In this document: positions 56,532 through 64,000 of the stretch, in pieces
Layout of the letters: each line of letters begins with the position of its first letter
Position numbering within the stretch: position 1 is the stretch's first letter
Translations under genes and position numbers: made by a program
The notes under the pieces: generated by a model
What the model saw: only the letters and a program-made list of their open reading frames with translations
Database searches by the model: none
Told to the model about the DNA's origin: nothing
Assembly (NCBI GenBank): GCA_947494325.1
Contig: CANLUS010000005.1
Coordinates: 248,001 to 312,000, forward strand
DNA from: an uncultured Flavobacteriaceae bacterium
GTDB taxonomy: Bacteria > Bacteroidota > Bacteroidia > Flavobacteriales > Flavobacteriaceae
Direction: 5' to 3'
Length of the DNA: 64,000 nt

Positions 56532-57269
56532 TTAAACCTCCTTATAAACGGTTTCAAAAGGTACTCTAAATCGATCACCATATACACCTTCAGGTTTACG
56601 AATACCGCAGCTAATGACCATATTTATTTCAGCACCCAAGGGTAAGTTTAGTAAACGTTTGATACGCCATGTGTCGGTACCTTCCATAGGGCAGGTATCA
56701 TAACCAATTGCTGCCATGCTCAACATAAAATTTTGAGCAGCAAGTGCGGCACTTTTATGCGCTACTACTCGAATATCTTGTTTACGCACTTCTCTATATG
56801 TTGGCTTAAAGATGCCGAGAATAAGAATGATCAAATATTTTAAATAGCCGAACAGTCCTAAAAAGTCAGTATAGGCAAATGGCATTAATTTTCTATAATA
56901 GGATCTTGCTACTTTTTCTCGACTTGATTGTTTTGCCCTTGGGGTTTCATGTCCATAAATAGCATCAACATTTTTTAAATTGGCTTGTTGTCGGTTTTTC
57001 CATTGATCTTTTCGAACAGTAACCACTACAAATTGCTCCGCGGTTTTGGCTGTATTTTGCCCTAAACACAAAGGAATCATTTTCTTTTTGATCTCGTCGG
57101 AAGTAATATGATGAAATTCCCATAATTGCATATTGCTACTATTCGGAGCCAATGATGCCAATACAATACACTCTTTTACTTTGATAGGATCGATCGGTTT
57201 TTCAGGATCATAAATACGCACGGATCGTCTGTAATGAATGGCTTCAGAAACGCTTTTTTCTTGTATCAT
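56532..57269 (-). CDS. Nitroreductase-family FMN oxidoreductase
   Basis: With the ATG at 57269 the product has 245 residues (a TTG four codons earlier is the only extension). Family features are EAIHYRRSVRIYDPEKPI (FMN phosphate-binding RRSVR), VLASLAPNSSNMQLWEFHHI, the late AAQNFMLSMAAIGYDTCPMEGTD (FMN/active-site segment) and LNLPLGAEINMVISCGIRKPEG. It is longer than minimal nitroreductases by a middle insertion (about 85-165) containing a hydrophobic stretch (FLGLFGYLKYLIILILGIF) that may touch the membrane. It begins 12 bp after the AlkB gene stop, so it may reduce a partner or product of that enzyme. Confidence 0.88.
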   Translation of the reverse strand: MIQEKSVSEAIHYRRSVRIYDPEKPIDPIKVKECIVLASLAPNSSNMQLWEFHHITSDEIKKKMIPLCLGQNTAKTAEQFVVVTVRKDQWKNRQQANLKNVDAIYGHETPRAKQSSREKVARSYYRKLMPFAYTDFLGLFGYLKYLIILILGIFKPTYREVRKQDIRVVAHKSAALAAQNFMLSMAAIGYDTCPMEGTDTWRIKRLLNLPLGAEINMVISCGIRKPEGVYGDRFRVPFETVYKEV

Positions 57270-57281
57270 AAATTTGAACAA

Positions 57282-58319
57282 TTAAGGCTGAAAGGTAGCT
57301 ATTTTAGCATTCATATATTTAAACCATAATGGTGGAATCAAACAAAATAACATCATACCTGGATATCCAGTCGGCATCTGCGGACTTTCTGGTAAGGATT
57401 TAAGAACCTGATAATGCTTGCTTCCATTATAATGATGGTCAGAATGTCTGGATAAATTGAATAATACCAATCTGCCAATAATATGATCTGAGTTCCATGA
57501 GTGAATATGTCTCACACGCTCATATCGACCATGCTCATTTTTAGCACGTAACAATCCGTAGTGCTCAATATAATTAACAGTCTGTAATAATAAAATTCCA
57601 ATAACTGCCGCGGCAATAAAACTTAATAACACAGATAATCCAAAAAAATAAAAAATCACAACTAAAATTATAATATTGGCGATGGTATATTTTACCATTT
57701 TATGATGCAGCGAACATAAATTTTTACCAATTTCTCTCATGCGTTTATTCTCTAACTGCCAAGCTTCTTTGTAGCTAGAAAAGTGAGATCGAAACCAAAA
57801 AATATATAGTGCTTCATTTTTTCGAGCCGTCGCCGCATCGTTTGGGGTTGCAACATTAAAATGATGCCCCCCATTATGATAAGGTAAAAAATGAGTGTTT
57901 AGAGAAGTAAGGAGCATCAATTCACCTAACAATTGATCCATTGTATTTAGTCGATGTCCTAATTCATGACCAAGATTGATTCCTAAAACTCCGCACATAA
58001 TTCCCATTGATGATATTCTACCAATTTGTTCGGTTAGGGTCAATGGTTCTTGCATGGCATAAAAAAAGAAAATGAGCATCCCGATTTGAACAGGAACAGC
58101 AGCATATAATATCCAACTATACAACTTGTTTTCTTTTTCAAATTTCGCAGTTTCCTTATCGAAATTACTGGCATCTGGTTTGAAAAATAGTTCCAATAAA
58201 GGAACCAATCCGAAAAACAACAATAGCGGAAAAAAAGTAAAAATTCCTTTAGAAGTCAAGGAAATATAGGTTACTAAGGGTAAAGAATATACCAATAAAT
58301 ATTTAATTCTTTTAAGCAT
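57282..58319 (-). CDS. alkB: AlkB-type membrane diiron alkane hydroxylase
   Basis: This 345-residue integral membrane non-heme diiron monooxygenase has several transmembrane helices and the full histidine set: HELGH (118-122), HFLPYHNGGHH (143-153), NYIEHYGLLR (249-258, the AlkB-specific motif) and RHSDHH (291-296). The NYxEHYGL motif separates it from fatty-acid desaturases. It is somewhat shorter than Pseudomonas AlkB (about 400). No rubredoxin gene is adjacent; the co-transcribed nitroreductase-like flavoprotein might serve in electron supply. The substrate (alkane, fatty acid or other lipid chain) is not decided by sequence. Confidence 0.9.
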   Translation of the reverse strand: MLKRIKYLLVYSLPLVTYISLTSKGIFTFFPLLLFFGLVPLLELFFKPDASNFDKETAKFEKENKLYSWILYAAVPVQIGMLIFFFYAMQEPLTLTEQIGRISSMGIMCGVLGINLGHELGHRLNTMDQLLGELMLLTSLNTHFLPYHNGGHHFNVATPNDAATARKNEALYIFWFRSHFSSYKEAWQLENKRMREIGKNLCSLHHKMVKYTIANIIILVVIFYFFGLSVLLSFIAAAVIGILLLQTVNYIEHYGLLRAKNEHGRYERVRHIHSWNSDHIIGRLVLFNLSRHSDHHYNGSKHYQVLKSLPESPQMPTGYPGMMLFCLIPPLWFKYMNAKIATFQP

Positions 58320-58361
58320 GAGCTGATCGTTTTACTTCAGAAAAATACGAAAAAACGCTTT

Positions 58362-58369
58362 TATTTTTG
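58362..58369 (+). promoter_or_regulatory. Candidate -7 promoter box for the ilv leader transcript
   Basis: TATTTTTG matches TAnnTTTG, 36 bp before the first leader-peptide ATG; transcription would start near 58376. An alternative reading uses TTTG 58366-58369 as the -33 box with AATATTTG (58390-58397) 20 bp later as an imperfect -7 box, which would leave almost no 5' leader before the peptide. Confidence 0.45.
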
Positions 58370-58405
58370 AGTTTTAAAAAATATTTACCAATATTTGTAA
58401 GGTAA

Positions 58406-58462
58406 ATGAGAAACAATTTTTTAAATATCGTTGTCATTATTATTGTGATTTTTTCACAATAA
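58406..58462 (+). CDS. ilv leader peptide 1 (Ile/Val-rich, 18 residues)
   Basis: The frame encodes MRNNFLNIVVIIIVIFSQ. Eight consecutive residues (8-15) are Ile or Val, and nine of 18 are branched-chain. A strong intrinsic terminator begins 33 nt after its stop. The segment AGGAGG at 58462-58467 overlaps the stop codon and can pair with CTTCCT (58501-58506), part of the terminator's 5' arm. A ribosome stalled on the Ile/Val run would leave AGGAGG free, favouring the antiterminator; a ribosome at the stop codon would cover it, favouring termination. The peptide and pairing are read directly from sequence; the role is inferred from classical ilv attenuators. Confidence 0.8.
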   Translation: MRNNFLNIVVIIIVIFSQ

Positions 58463-58495
58463 GGAGGACGGTATCTAATAATTAGCATATAATTG

Positions 58496-58528
58496 AAAGC
58501 CTTCCTAAATATTTAGGAAGGCTTTTTT
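58496..58528 (+). terminator. Attenuator terminator 1 of the ilv leader
   Basis: A perfect 30-bp dyad, AAAGCCTTCCTAAAT followed at once by its reverse complement, then three more T (T-run 58523-58528). It stands 33 nt after leader peptide 1 and more than 300 bp before ilvD, with no other plus-strand gene upstream for it to terminate. Confidence 0.88.
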
Positions 58529-58541
58529 AATTAGACTAAAC

Positions 58542-58601
58542 ATGAAAAATAACGGAGTCATTTTGAGCATTCTTATTATTGTCATTTCTAGAAAGATTTG
58601 A
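58542..58601 (+). CDS. ilv leader peptide 2 (Ile/Val/Leu-rich, 19 residues)
   Basis: The frame encodes MKNNGVILSILIIVISRKI, with six Ile, two Val and two Leu. It begins like leader 1 (M-R/K-N-N), suggesting duplication. A second terminator begins 25 nt after its stop. Between them, GGTTTG (58607-58612) can pair with TAAAGCC (58626-58632, one bulged G), extended by TTTT/AAAA (58613-58616/58620-58623) with loop GAT. This antiterminator consumes the AAAGCC arm of the terminator. A ribosome resting on the stop codon would block GGTTTG. The geometry matches classical attenuation control. Confidence 0.8.
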   Translation: MKNNGVILSILIIVISRKI

Positions 58602-58626
58602 TGTGGGGTTTGTTTTGATAAAATCT

Positions 58627-58660
58627 AAAGCCTGTATCATATACGATTCAGGCTTTTTTT
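58627..58660 (+). terminator. Attenuator terminator 2 of the ilv leader
   Basis: AAAGCCTG / CAGGCTTT around a 14-nt loop, with a T-run of seven (58654-58660). Its 5' arm is shared with a competing antiterminator starting right after leader peptide 2. Confidence 0.85.
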
Positions 58661-58830
58661 ATGAGCTAAAATAGAATGCATGAGTATAGTAATAATTAAA
58701 ATTTTAAAATTATGATAATCAGAATATTAAGTTAAAATAGTAGTCTGTGAATTTAACCTTAAAATAAGAAGGTGAATTCTCAAAGAATCACAAAAAATTA
58801 AATTCGAATAATAATTGAGAAAATTAGTTA
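58661..58830 (+). other. Untranslated region between attenuator 2 and ilvD
   Basis: About 170 bp of AT-rich sequence remain after the second terminator. An imperfect stem (GAATT..ACCTT / AAGGT.AATTC, 58749-58779) lacks a T-run, and a seven-codon frame MIIRILS (58712-58735) has no terminator after it. I see no promoter of TAnnTTTG type here, which fits read-through from the leader as the source of ilv transcripts. Confidence 0.4.
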
Positions 58831-60507
58831 ATGAAGTTAAATAAATATAGCAAAACAGTCACTCAAGATCCAACGCAACCAGCCGCGCAAGCGATGTTGC
58901 ACGGTATAGGGTTGACTACCGAAGATTTTAACAAGCCAATGATCGGAATTGCGAGTACTGGTTATGAGGGGAACCCTTGTAATATGCATTTAAATGATTT
59001 GGCCAAACTAGTAAAAGAAGGAACTCATAATGAAGATATTATTGGCCTGATTTTTAATACCATCGGAGTGAGTGATGGCATTTCAATGGGAACTCCAGGA
59101 ATGAGATATTCGTTACCATCACGAGATATTATTGCAGATTCTATGGAAACTGTGGTGCAAGCGATGAGTTATGATGGATTGGTGACGGTAGTGGGTTGTG
59201 ATAAAAATATGCCTGGTGCTTTAATGGCGATGATTCGATTAGATAGACCTTCAATTTTAGTGTATGGTGGTACCATTGATTCTGGTTGTCATAATGGAAA
59301 AAAACTAGATGTTGTATCTGCATTTGAGGCTTGGGGAAGTAAAGTTGCCGGAACGATGGGTGAAGAAGAATATCAAAACATTGTTCAAAAAGCAATTCCA
59401 GGTGCAGGTGCATGCGGAGGGATGTATACTGCGAATACGATGGCATCGGCAATTGAGGCTTTAGGAATGGCTTTACCGTATAATTCTTCAAATCCTGCCA
59501 CAGGTAAAGAGAAAGAACAAGAAGCTATTAGAGCAGGAGAAGCCATGCGTAATTTATTGGAAAGAGATATTAAGCCTTCTGATATTATAACACGAAAATC
59601 TTTAGAGAATGCTATTCGTTTGGTAACCATTTTAGGAGGTTCGACGAATGCCGTATTACATTTCTTGGCAATTGCCCGGGCCGCACAAATTGAATTTACA
59701 TTAGCCGATTTTCAAAAAATAAGTGATAACACGCCGTTTTTAGCAGACTTAAAACCGAGCGGGAAGTATTTAATGGAAGATGTGCATGCAGTTGGCGGAA
59801 TTCCGGCTGTAATGAAATATCTATTAAAGAAAGGACTATTACATGGGGATTGTTTAACTGTTACTGGTAAAAGTTTAGCCGAAAATTTACTAGACGCTAA
59901 TGATCTAACCGAAGGTCAAGATGTAATTAAATCTATTGAAAACCCGATTAAAATTTCTGGACATCTTAGAATGCTTTATGGAAACTTAGCTGAAGAAGGA
60001 AGTGTTGCAAAAATTACGGGTAAAGAAGGTTTAAAATTCTCTGGAAGAGCAAAAGTATTCGATAGTGAGTATGAAGCTAATGACGGGATAAGAGATGGTA
60101 AAGTTGAAAAAGGAGATGTAGTTGTAATTCGTTATGAAGGGCCAAAAGGTGGTCCTGGAATGCCTGAAATGTTAAAACCAACAGCCGCAATTATGGGTGC
60201 TGGTCTAGGAAAAGACGTCGCGCTAATAACTGATGGGAGATTCTCAGGAGGTACGCATGGTTTTGTTGTGGGTCATATCACACCTGAAGCACAAGAAGGT
60301 GGTGCTATTGCACTCGTGAAAGATGGAGATATCATTACGATTGATGCAGAAACAAATGCTATCGTAGTAGAGATTAGTGATGAAGAGTTATCACTTCGTA
60401 AAGAACAATGGAAAGCACCAAATTTAAAATTTAAAAGAGGTGTGTTATATAAATATGCAAGAACGGTTTCATCAGCATCCCAAGGATGTGTTACAGATGA
60501 ATTTTAG
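58831..60507 (+). CDS. ilvD: Dihydroxy-acid dehydratase
   Basis: This 558-residue iron-sulfur dehydratase performs the third common step of Ile and Val synthesis. Cluster cysteines are at C50 ([11 protein letters not shown]), C123 ([15 protein letters not shown]) and C195 ([14 protein letters not shown]). The C-terminal [21 protein letters not shown] is the active-site signature. The three-cysteine pattern fits the 2Fe-2S type. First structural gene after the tandem attenuator; 38 bp separate it from ilvB, and the gene order ilvD-ilvB-ilvN-ilvC continues without a terminator. Confidence 0.98.
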   Translation: MKLNKYSKTVTQDPTQPAAQAMLHGIGLTTEDFNKPMIGIASTGYEGNPCNMHLNDLAKLVKEGTHNEDIIGLIFNTIGVSDGISMGTPGMRYSLPSRDIIADSMETVVQAMSYDGLVTVVGCDKNMPGALMAMIRLDRPSILVYGGTIDSGCHNGKKLDVVSAFEAWGSKVAGTMGEEEYQNIVQKAIPGAGACGGMYTANTMASAIEALGMALPYNSSNPATGKEKEQEAIRAGEAMRNLLERDIKPSDIITRKSLENAIRLVTILGGSTNAVLHFLAIARAAQIEFTLADFQKISDNTPFLADLKPSGKYLMEDVHAVGGIPAVMKYLLKKGLLHGDCLTVTGKSLAENLLDANDLTEGQDVIKSIENPIKISGHLRMLYGNLAEEGSVAKITGKEGLKFSGRAKVFDSEYEANDGIRDGKVEKGDVVVIRYEGPKGGPGMPEMLKPTAAIMGAGLGKDVALITDGRFSGGTHGFVVGHITPEAQEGGAIALVKDGDIITIDAETNAIVVEISDEELSLRKEQWKAPNLKFKRGVLYKYARTVSSASQGCVTDEF

Positions 60508-60545
60508 TGCAAGCTAAAATGGAATTCTTATAAAGAAAAATTAGT

Positions 60546-62279
60546 ATGGAGACACAAACAGCAGTAGCTTCAAAAGCAACAACGAATAAAGCGGTACATA
60601 TTTCTGGTGCCGAAGCGGTTATAAAATGCTTGTTAGAAGAAGGTGTAGATTTAATCTATGGGTATCCTGGCGGAGCAATTATGCCAATTTATGATGAATT
60701 GTATAAATACCAAGATAAATTACAGCATGTACTAACACGCCATGAACAAGGAGCAACGCATTCTGCGCAAGGGTTTGCCAGAGTAACAGGAAAGGTTGGT
60801 GTGGCTATGGCTACTTCTGGCCCAGGAGCAACGAATTTAATTACGGGTATCGCTGATGCACAGATAGATTCGACACCTATGGTTTGTATTACTGGACAGG
60901 TCTGGAAACACTTATTAGGATCCGATGCATTTCAAGAAACCGATATTGTTGGTATTTCTACTCCTGTTACAAAATGGAATTATCAAATAACAGATGCCTC
61001 AGAAATACCTGAAGTGATGGCGAAAGCTTTTTACATTGCACGCTCTGGTCGGCCAGGTCCGGTACTCATTGATATTACTAAAAATGCTCAGGTAGAAACC
61101 TTCGATTTTGAATATAAAAAGTGCACATCAGTGCGCAGTTATAAGGCGAAACCTACGGTTGATGTAAATCAATTGAAGGCGGCTGCCAAATTGATTAATG
61201 CGGCTAAAAAACCAATGATTGTTTTTGGTCAGGGTGTAATTTTGGGTGAAGCTGAAGCTGAATTTAAGGCTCTAATTGAAAAAGCTGGTATTCCATCTGC
61301 GTGGACAATTTTAGGCTTATCTGCATTACCAACGGAGCATCCACTAAATGTGGGTATGGTAGGAATGCATGGAAATTATGGGCCAAATAAATTGACAAAC
61401 GAATGTGATGTACTTATCGCGATCGGAATGCGTTTCGATGATCGAGTGACGGGTAATTTAGACTCATATGCCAAACAAGCTAAAGTAATTCACTTCGAAA
61501 TAGATCCAGCCGAAGTCGATAAAAATGTAAAGACAGATGTGGCTGTGTTAGGTGATGTTAAAGATACCTTGGCGGATATACTTCCAATGATTGATGCAAA
61601 TTCACATACTGATTGGCATCAAGAATTCAAAGATTATGATAAAATTGAATTTGATAAAGTTATTAAAGGTGATTTATATCCGTCAAAAGATGGATTGACC
61701 ATGGGAGAAGTATTGAAAGAAATTAACAATGCCTCTAAAGGTGATGCTGTAATTGTTTCTGATGTTGGTCAGCATCAAATGATAGCTTGTCGATATGCAA
61801 AATTCAATCAATCAAAAAGTAATGTGACTTCTGGCGGTCTTGGTACTATGGGCTTTGCCTTACCAGCTGCTATTGGTGCAAAAATGGGTGTTCCGCAACG
61901 AGAAGTAGTGGCCATTATTGGAGACGGAGGTTATCAGATGACTATTCAGGAATTAGGTACCATATTTCAAACAAAAGTACCCGTTAAAATTGTGGTGCTA
62001 AACAACGAATTTTTAGGAATGGTGCGACAGTGGCAACAGTTGTTTTTTGATAAAAGATATGCATCAACTGAACTGATAAACCCTGATTTTATAACTATTG
62101 CCAAGGGGTATCATATTGAGGCAAAGAAAGTAACAAAAAGAGAGGATTTAGCAGCAGCAGTTGAAGAAATGATGGCTTCAAAAGATGCCTACTTCTTAGA
62201 AGTAGCTGTAGAAAAAGAAGACAACGTATTTCCGATGATTCCTTCTGGAGCATCGGTATCTGATGTAAGATTAAGTTAA
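60546..62279 (+). CDS. ilvB: Acetolactate synthase, large (catalytic) subunit
   Basis: This 577-residue TPP- and FAD-dependent enzyme condenses pyruvate with pyruvate or 2-oxobutyrate, the committed step to Val/Leu and Ile. Key elements are YGYPGGAIMPIYDEL, the catalytic Glu in TRHEQGATHSAQGFARVTG (E67), the central domain VFGQGVILGEAEAEF with GMHGNYGPNKLTNECDVLIAIGMRFDDRVTG (FAD region), and the TPP-binding GDGGYQMTIQELGTI (GDG from 459) with a downstream NNEFLGMVRQWQ. Length is standard. It ends 4 bp before ilvN, its regulatory subunit. Confidence 0.98.
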   Translation: METQTAVASKATTNKAVHISGAEAVIKCLLEEGVDLIYGYPGGAIMPIYDELYKYQDKLQHVLTRHEQGATHSAQGFARVTGKVGVAMATSGPGATNLITGIADAQIDSTPMVCITGQVWKHLLGSDAFQETDIVGISTPVTKWNYQITDASEIPEVMAKAFYIARSGRPGPVLIDITKNAQVETFDFEYKKCTSVRSYKAKPTVDVNQLKAAAKLINAAKKPMIVFGQGVILGEAEAEFKALIEKAGIPSAWTILGLSALPTEHPLNVGMVGMHGNYGPNKLTNECDVLIAIGMRFDDRVTGNLDSYAKQAKVIHFEIDPAEVDKNVKTDVAVLGDVKDTLADILPMIDANSHTDWHQEFKDYDKIEFDKVIKGDLYPSKDGLTMGEVLKEINNASKGDAVIVSDVGQHQMIACRYAKFNQSKSNVTSGGLGTMGFALPAAIGAKMGVPQREVVAIIGDGGYQMTIQELGTIFQTKVPVKIVVLNNEFLGMVRQWQQLFFDKRYASTELINPDFITIAKGYHIEAKKVTKREDLAAAVEEMMASKDAYFLEVAVEKEDNVFPMIPSGASVSDVRLS

Positions 62280-62283
62280 GGAT

Positions 62284-62805
62284 ATGGAAAACGAAAGAAC
62301 ATATACGATTTCAGTATATACAGAAAATAATATAGGATTATTAAATAGGCTATCGGCAATTTTTCTTAAACGTCATATTAATATAGAAAGTATGACGGTG
62401 AGTAAATCAGAAATTGACGACGTACATCGATTTACGTTCGTGGTAAATATTTCGGAGGCACAAGCGCGAAAAATTATAGGTCAAATTGAAAAGCAAATAG
62501 AAGTTATTAGAGCGTTTTATCATACTGATGATGAGGTGATTTATCAAGAATCAGCTTTGTTTAAAATTTCGACTGAGCATTTATATGACGAAGAAATTCA
62601 AGATAAATTAAAATTCCGACGTGCCAATATTATTACGATTACGGAGCATTATTTTGTGATCGAATCTTCTGGGTCAAAAAGCGAAATCGATAAATTATAT
62701 GACCGCTTAAAGCCATACGGTCTGATGCAATTTGTACGCTCAGGTCGCATTGCTATTACGCGCCCTAAAATGGCCATTTCAGAATTATTACAAGAGTTCA
62801 ACTAA
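62284..62805 (+). CDS. ilvN: Acetolactate synthase, small (regulatory) subunit
   Basis: This 173-residue subunit activates IlvB and confers valine feedback inhibition. The N-terminal ACT domain is clear ([39 protein letters not shown]), followed by the second regulatory domain ([53 protein letters not shown]), the usual end of IlvN/IlvH proteins. Size is typical for the family. It starts 4 bp after ilvB and sits 23 bp before ilvC. Confidence 0.97.
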   Translation: MENERTYTISVYTENNIGLLNRLSAIFLKRHINIESMTVSKSEIDDVHRFTFVVNISEAQARKIIGQIEKQIEVIRAFYHTDDEVIYQESALFKISTEHLYDEEIQDKLKFRRANIITITEHYFVIESSGSKSEIDKLYDRLKPYGLMQFVRSGRIAITRPKMAISELLQEFN

Positions 62806-62828
62806 TTAAGAATAGAAATAAAATAAAA

Positions 62829-64000
62829 ATGACAAATTACTTTAATACCCTTTCATTAAGAGATAAATTAACTGAATTAGGTAAATGTAGATTTATGGAA
62901 TCTTCAGAGTTTGAAGATGGAGTGAATGCTTTAAAAAATAAAAAAATTGTTATTGTAGGCTGTGGGGCTCAAGGTTTGAACCAAGGTTTGAATATGAGAG
63001 ATTCTGGTCTGGATATCTCTTATGCGCTGCGAGCACAAGCGATATCTGAGAAACGCGCATCTTTTCAAAATGCCACGGAAAATAATTTTACAGTAGGTAC
63101 GTATGAAGATTTGATTCCAACTGCTGATGTTGTATTGAATTTAACTCCAGATAAACAGCATACTAATGTGGTAACCGCAGTAATGCCTTTAATGAAGCAA
63201 GGAGCGACGTTGTCATATTCTCATGGCTTTAATATCGTTGAGGAAGGCATGCAAGTTCGCAAGGATTTAACCGTTATTATGGTTGCACCAAAATGTCCGG
63301 GGTCTGAAGTAAGGGAAGAATACAAAAGAGGATTTGGTGTACCAACACTTATTGCGGTACATCCAGAGAATGACCCAGAAAATAAAGGATGGGCACAGGC
63401 AAAAGCATATGCAGTTGCTACAGGTGGACATAGAGCAGGGGTTTTGGCTTCTTCATTTATCGCCGAAGTTAAGTCTGATCTAATGGGTGAACAAACTATT
63501 TTATGTGGAGTTCTTCAAACTGGAGCTATTTTATCATTTGACAAAATGGTGGAAAAAGGCATCGAACCTGGATATGCCGCGAAATTGATCCAGTATGGTT
63601 GGGAGACAATTACTGAAGCTTTAAAGCATGGAGGAATCACCAATATGATGGATCGTTTGTCGAATCCTGCTAAGGTAAAAACATTCGAAATTTCAGAAGA
63701 GTTGAAAGATATTATGCGTCCGCTATTTCAAAAGCATATGGATGATATTATGTCTGGTCACTTTTCAAAAACGATGATGGAAGATTGGGCGAATGACGAT
63801 CAAAATTTATTGTCTTGGAGAGCGGCCACCGGTGAAACGGCTTTCGAAAAAACACAGATAACTTCAGCAGAAATCAGTGAGCAAGAATACTTTGATCACG
63901 GAGTTTTGTTGGTTGCTTTTGTTCGAGCTGGTGTTGAATTGGCTTTCGAGACGATGACGGAATCTGGAATTATAGAAGAGTCAGCATATTATGAGTCTTT
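62829..64000 (+). CDS. ilvC: Ketol-acid reductoisomerase, class II (3' end outside window)
   Basis: About 390 codons are present, running off the right edge without a stop. The NADPH-binding region [31 protein letters not shown] is near residue 40, then [33 protein letters not shown] and [60 protein letters not shown] carries metal-binding acids. The sequence is of the long E. coli-type (class II, about 490 residues) with a duplicated knotted domain, not the 330-residue class I. It isomerises and reduces acetolactate, the second step of Ile/Val synthesis, and extends the ilv operon. Confidence 0.97.
   Translation, partial: MTNYFNTLSLRDKLTELGKCRFMESSEFEDGVNALKNKKIVIVGCGAQGLNQGLNMRDSGLDISYALRAQAISEKRASFQNATENNFTVGTYEDLIPTADVVLNLTPDKQHTNVVTAVMPLMKQGATLSYSHGFNIVEEGMQVRKDLTVIMVAPKCPGSEVREEYKRGFGVPTLIAVHPENDPENKGWAQAKAYAVATGGHRAGVLASSFIAEVKSDLMGEQTILCGVLQTGAILSFDKMVEKGIEPGYAAKLIQYGWETITEALKHGGITNMMDRLSNPAKVKTFEISEELKDIMRPLFQKHMDDIMSGHFSKTMMEDWANDDQNLLSWRAATGETAFEKTQITSAEISEQEYFDHGVLLVAFVRAGVELAFETMTESGIIEESAYYES

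Noticed and set aside
57270-57281. TTG start four codons upstream for the nitroreductase
   Set aside because: An ATG follows at 57269 with the usual family N-terminus; the TTG adds nothing conserved.
58462-58467. AGGAGG as a Shine-Dalgarno site
   Set aside because: No start codon lies at a suitable distance downstream and this lineage rarely uses such sites; pairing with the terminator arm explains it better.
58712-58735. Third tiny frame MIIRILS upstream of ilvD as another leader peptide
   Set aside because: It is only seven codons, and the following stem (58749-58779) is imperfect and lacks a T-run, so there is no attenuator to control.
1-64000. CRISPR arrays, insertion sequences, tRNA/rRNA genes or prophage
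   Set aside because: No regularly spaced repeats, transposase or integrase frames, terminal inverted repeats or cloverleaf-like sequences were seen; coding density and gene families look uniformly chromosomal.

Overview
The window comes from a member of the Flavobacteriia (Bacteroidota). The evidence is low-GC DNA, promoters of the TAnnTTTG type in place of sigma-70 boxes, almost no Shine-Dalgarno sequences, a SprA/RemB gliding and type IX secretion neighbourhood, alternative complex III fused in order to cytochrome oxidase genes, and lineage-typical families (DUF5686, DUF5916, 2TM, membrane-bound AraC regulators). Order and content look chromosomal and mostly core. I see no insertion sequence, prophage, CRISPR array, tRNA or rRNA.

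Layout. 1-8.2 kb: a truncated folK/deoxynucleoside kinase fusion, sppA, two AraC-type regulators, a secreted protein, folA with a 2TM protein, a stand-alone glycogen-binding domain and thyA. 8.2-12.2 kb: a Nudix-like lipoprotein and a two-gene secreted DJ-1-like/DUF5916 unit. 12.3-17.4 kb: a CNT nucleoside transporter, a bifunctional nuclease, etfBA, and divergent pdhB, with a perfect 22-bp palindrome in the middle of the etfB/pdhB intergenic region. 17.5-39.6 kb: an outer-membrane and motility region (DUF5686 protein, remB, acyltransferase, deoC, two tonB genes, vanZ-like, gcvH, the 2401-residue sprA), then ruvA, maeB, and a ruvB-P450-queG operon. 39.8-51.4 kb: a co-directional respiratory operon actABCDEF-coxBA (alternative complex III, then cytochrome c oxidase subunits II and I), closed by a clear terminator. 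51.4-56.5 kb: three exported proteins (penicillin-acylase family, 5'-nucleotidase lipoprotein, seven-repeat VCBS propeller). 56.5-58.3 kb: nitroreductase and an AlkB-type hydroxylase on the minus strand. 58.3-64 kb: ilvD-ilvB-ilvN-ilvC, cut by the window end.

The most interesting feature is the 511-bp region in front of ilvD. It encodes two unannotated tiny peptides in tandem, MRNNFLNIVVIIIVIFSQ (58406-58462) and MKNNGVILSILIIVISRKI (58542-58601). About half of each is Ile/Val/Leu, and each is followed within 25-35 nt by a strong intrinsic terminator. In both cases a segment just after the leader stop codon can pair with the 5' arm of the terminator, which is the geometry of classical ribosome-mediated attenuation. 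I read this as a tandem, two-gate attenuator controlling branched-chain amino acid synthesis. The sequence features are direct observations; the mechanism is inference.

Start codons were moved downstream of the longest open frame for several genes (DJ-1-like at 8907, DUF5686 at 17506, acyltransferase, deoC, SPOR protein, actE, penicillin acylase, nitroreductase). The grounds were signal peptides, non-overlap with neighbours and promoter/terminator positions.
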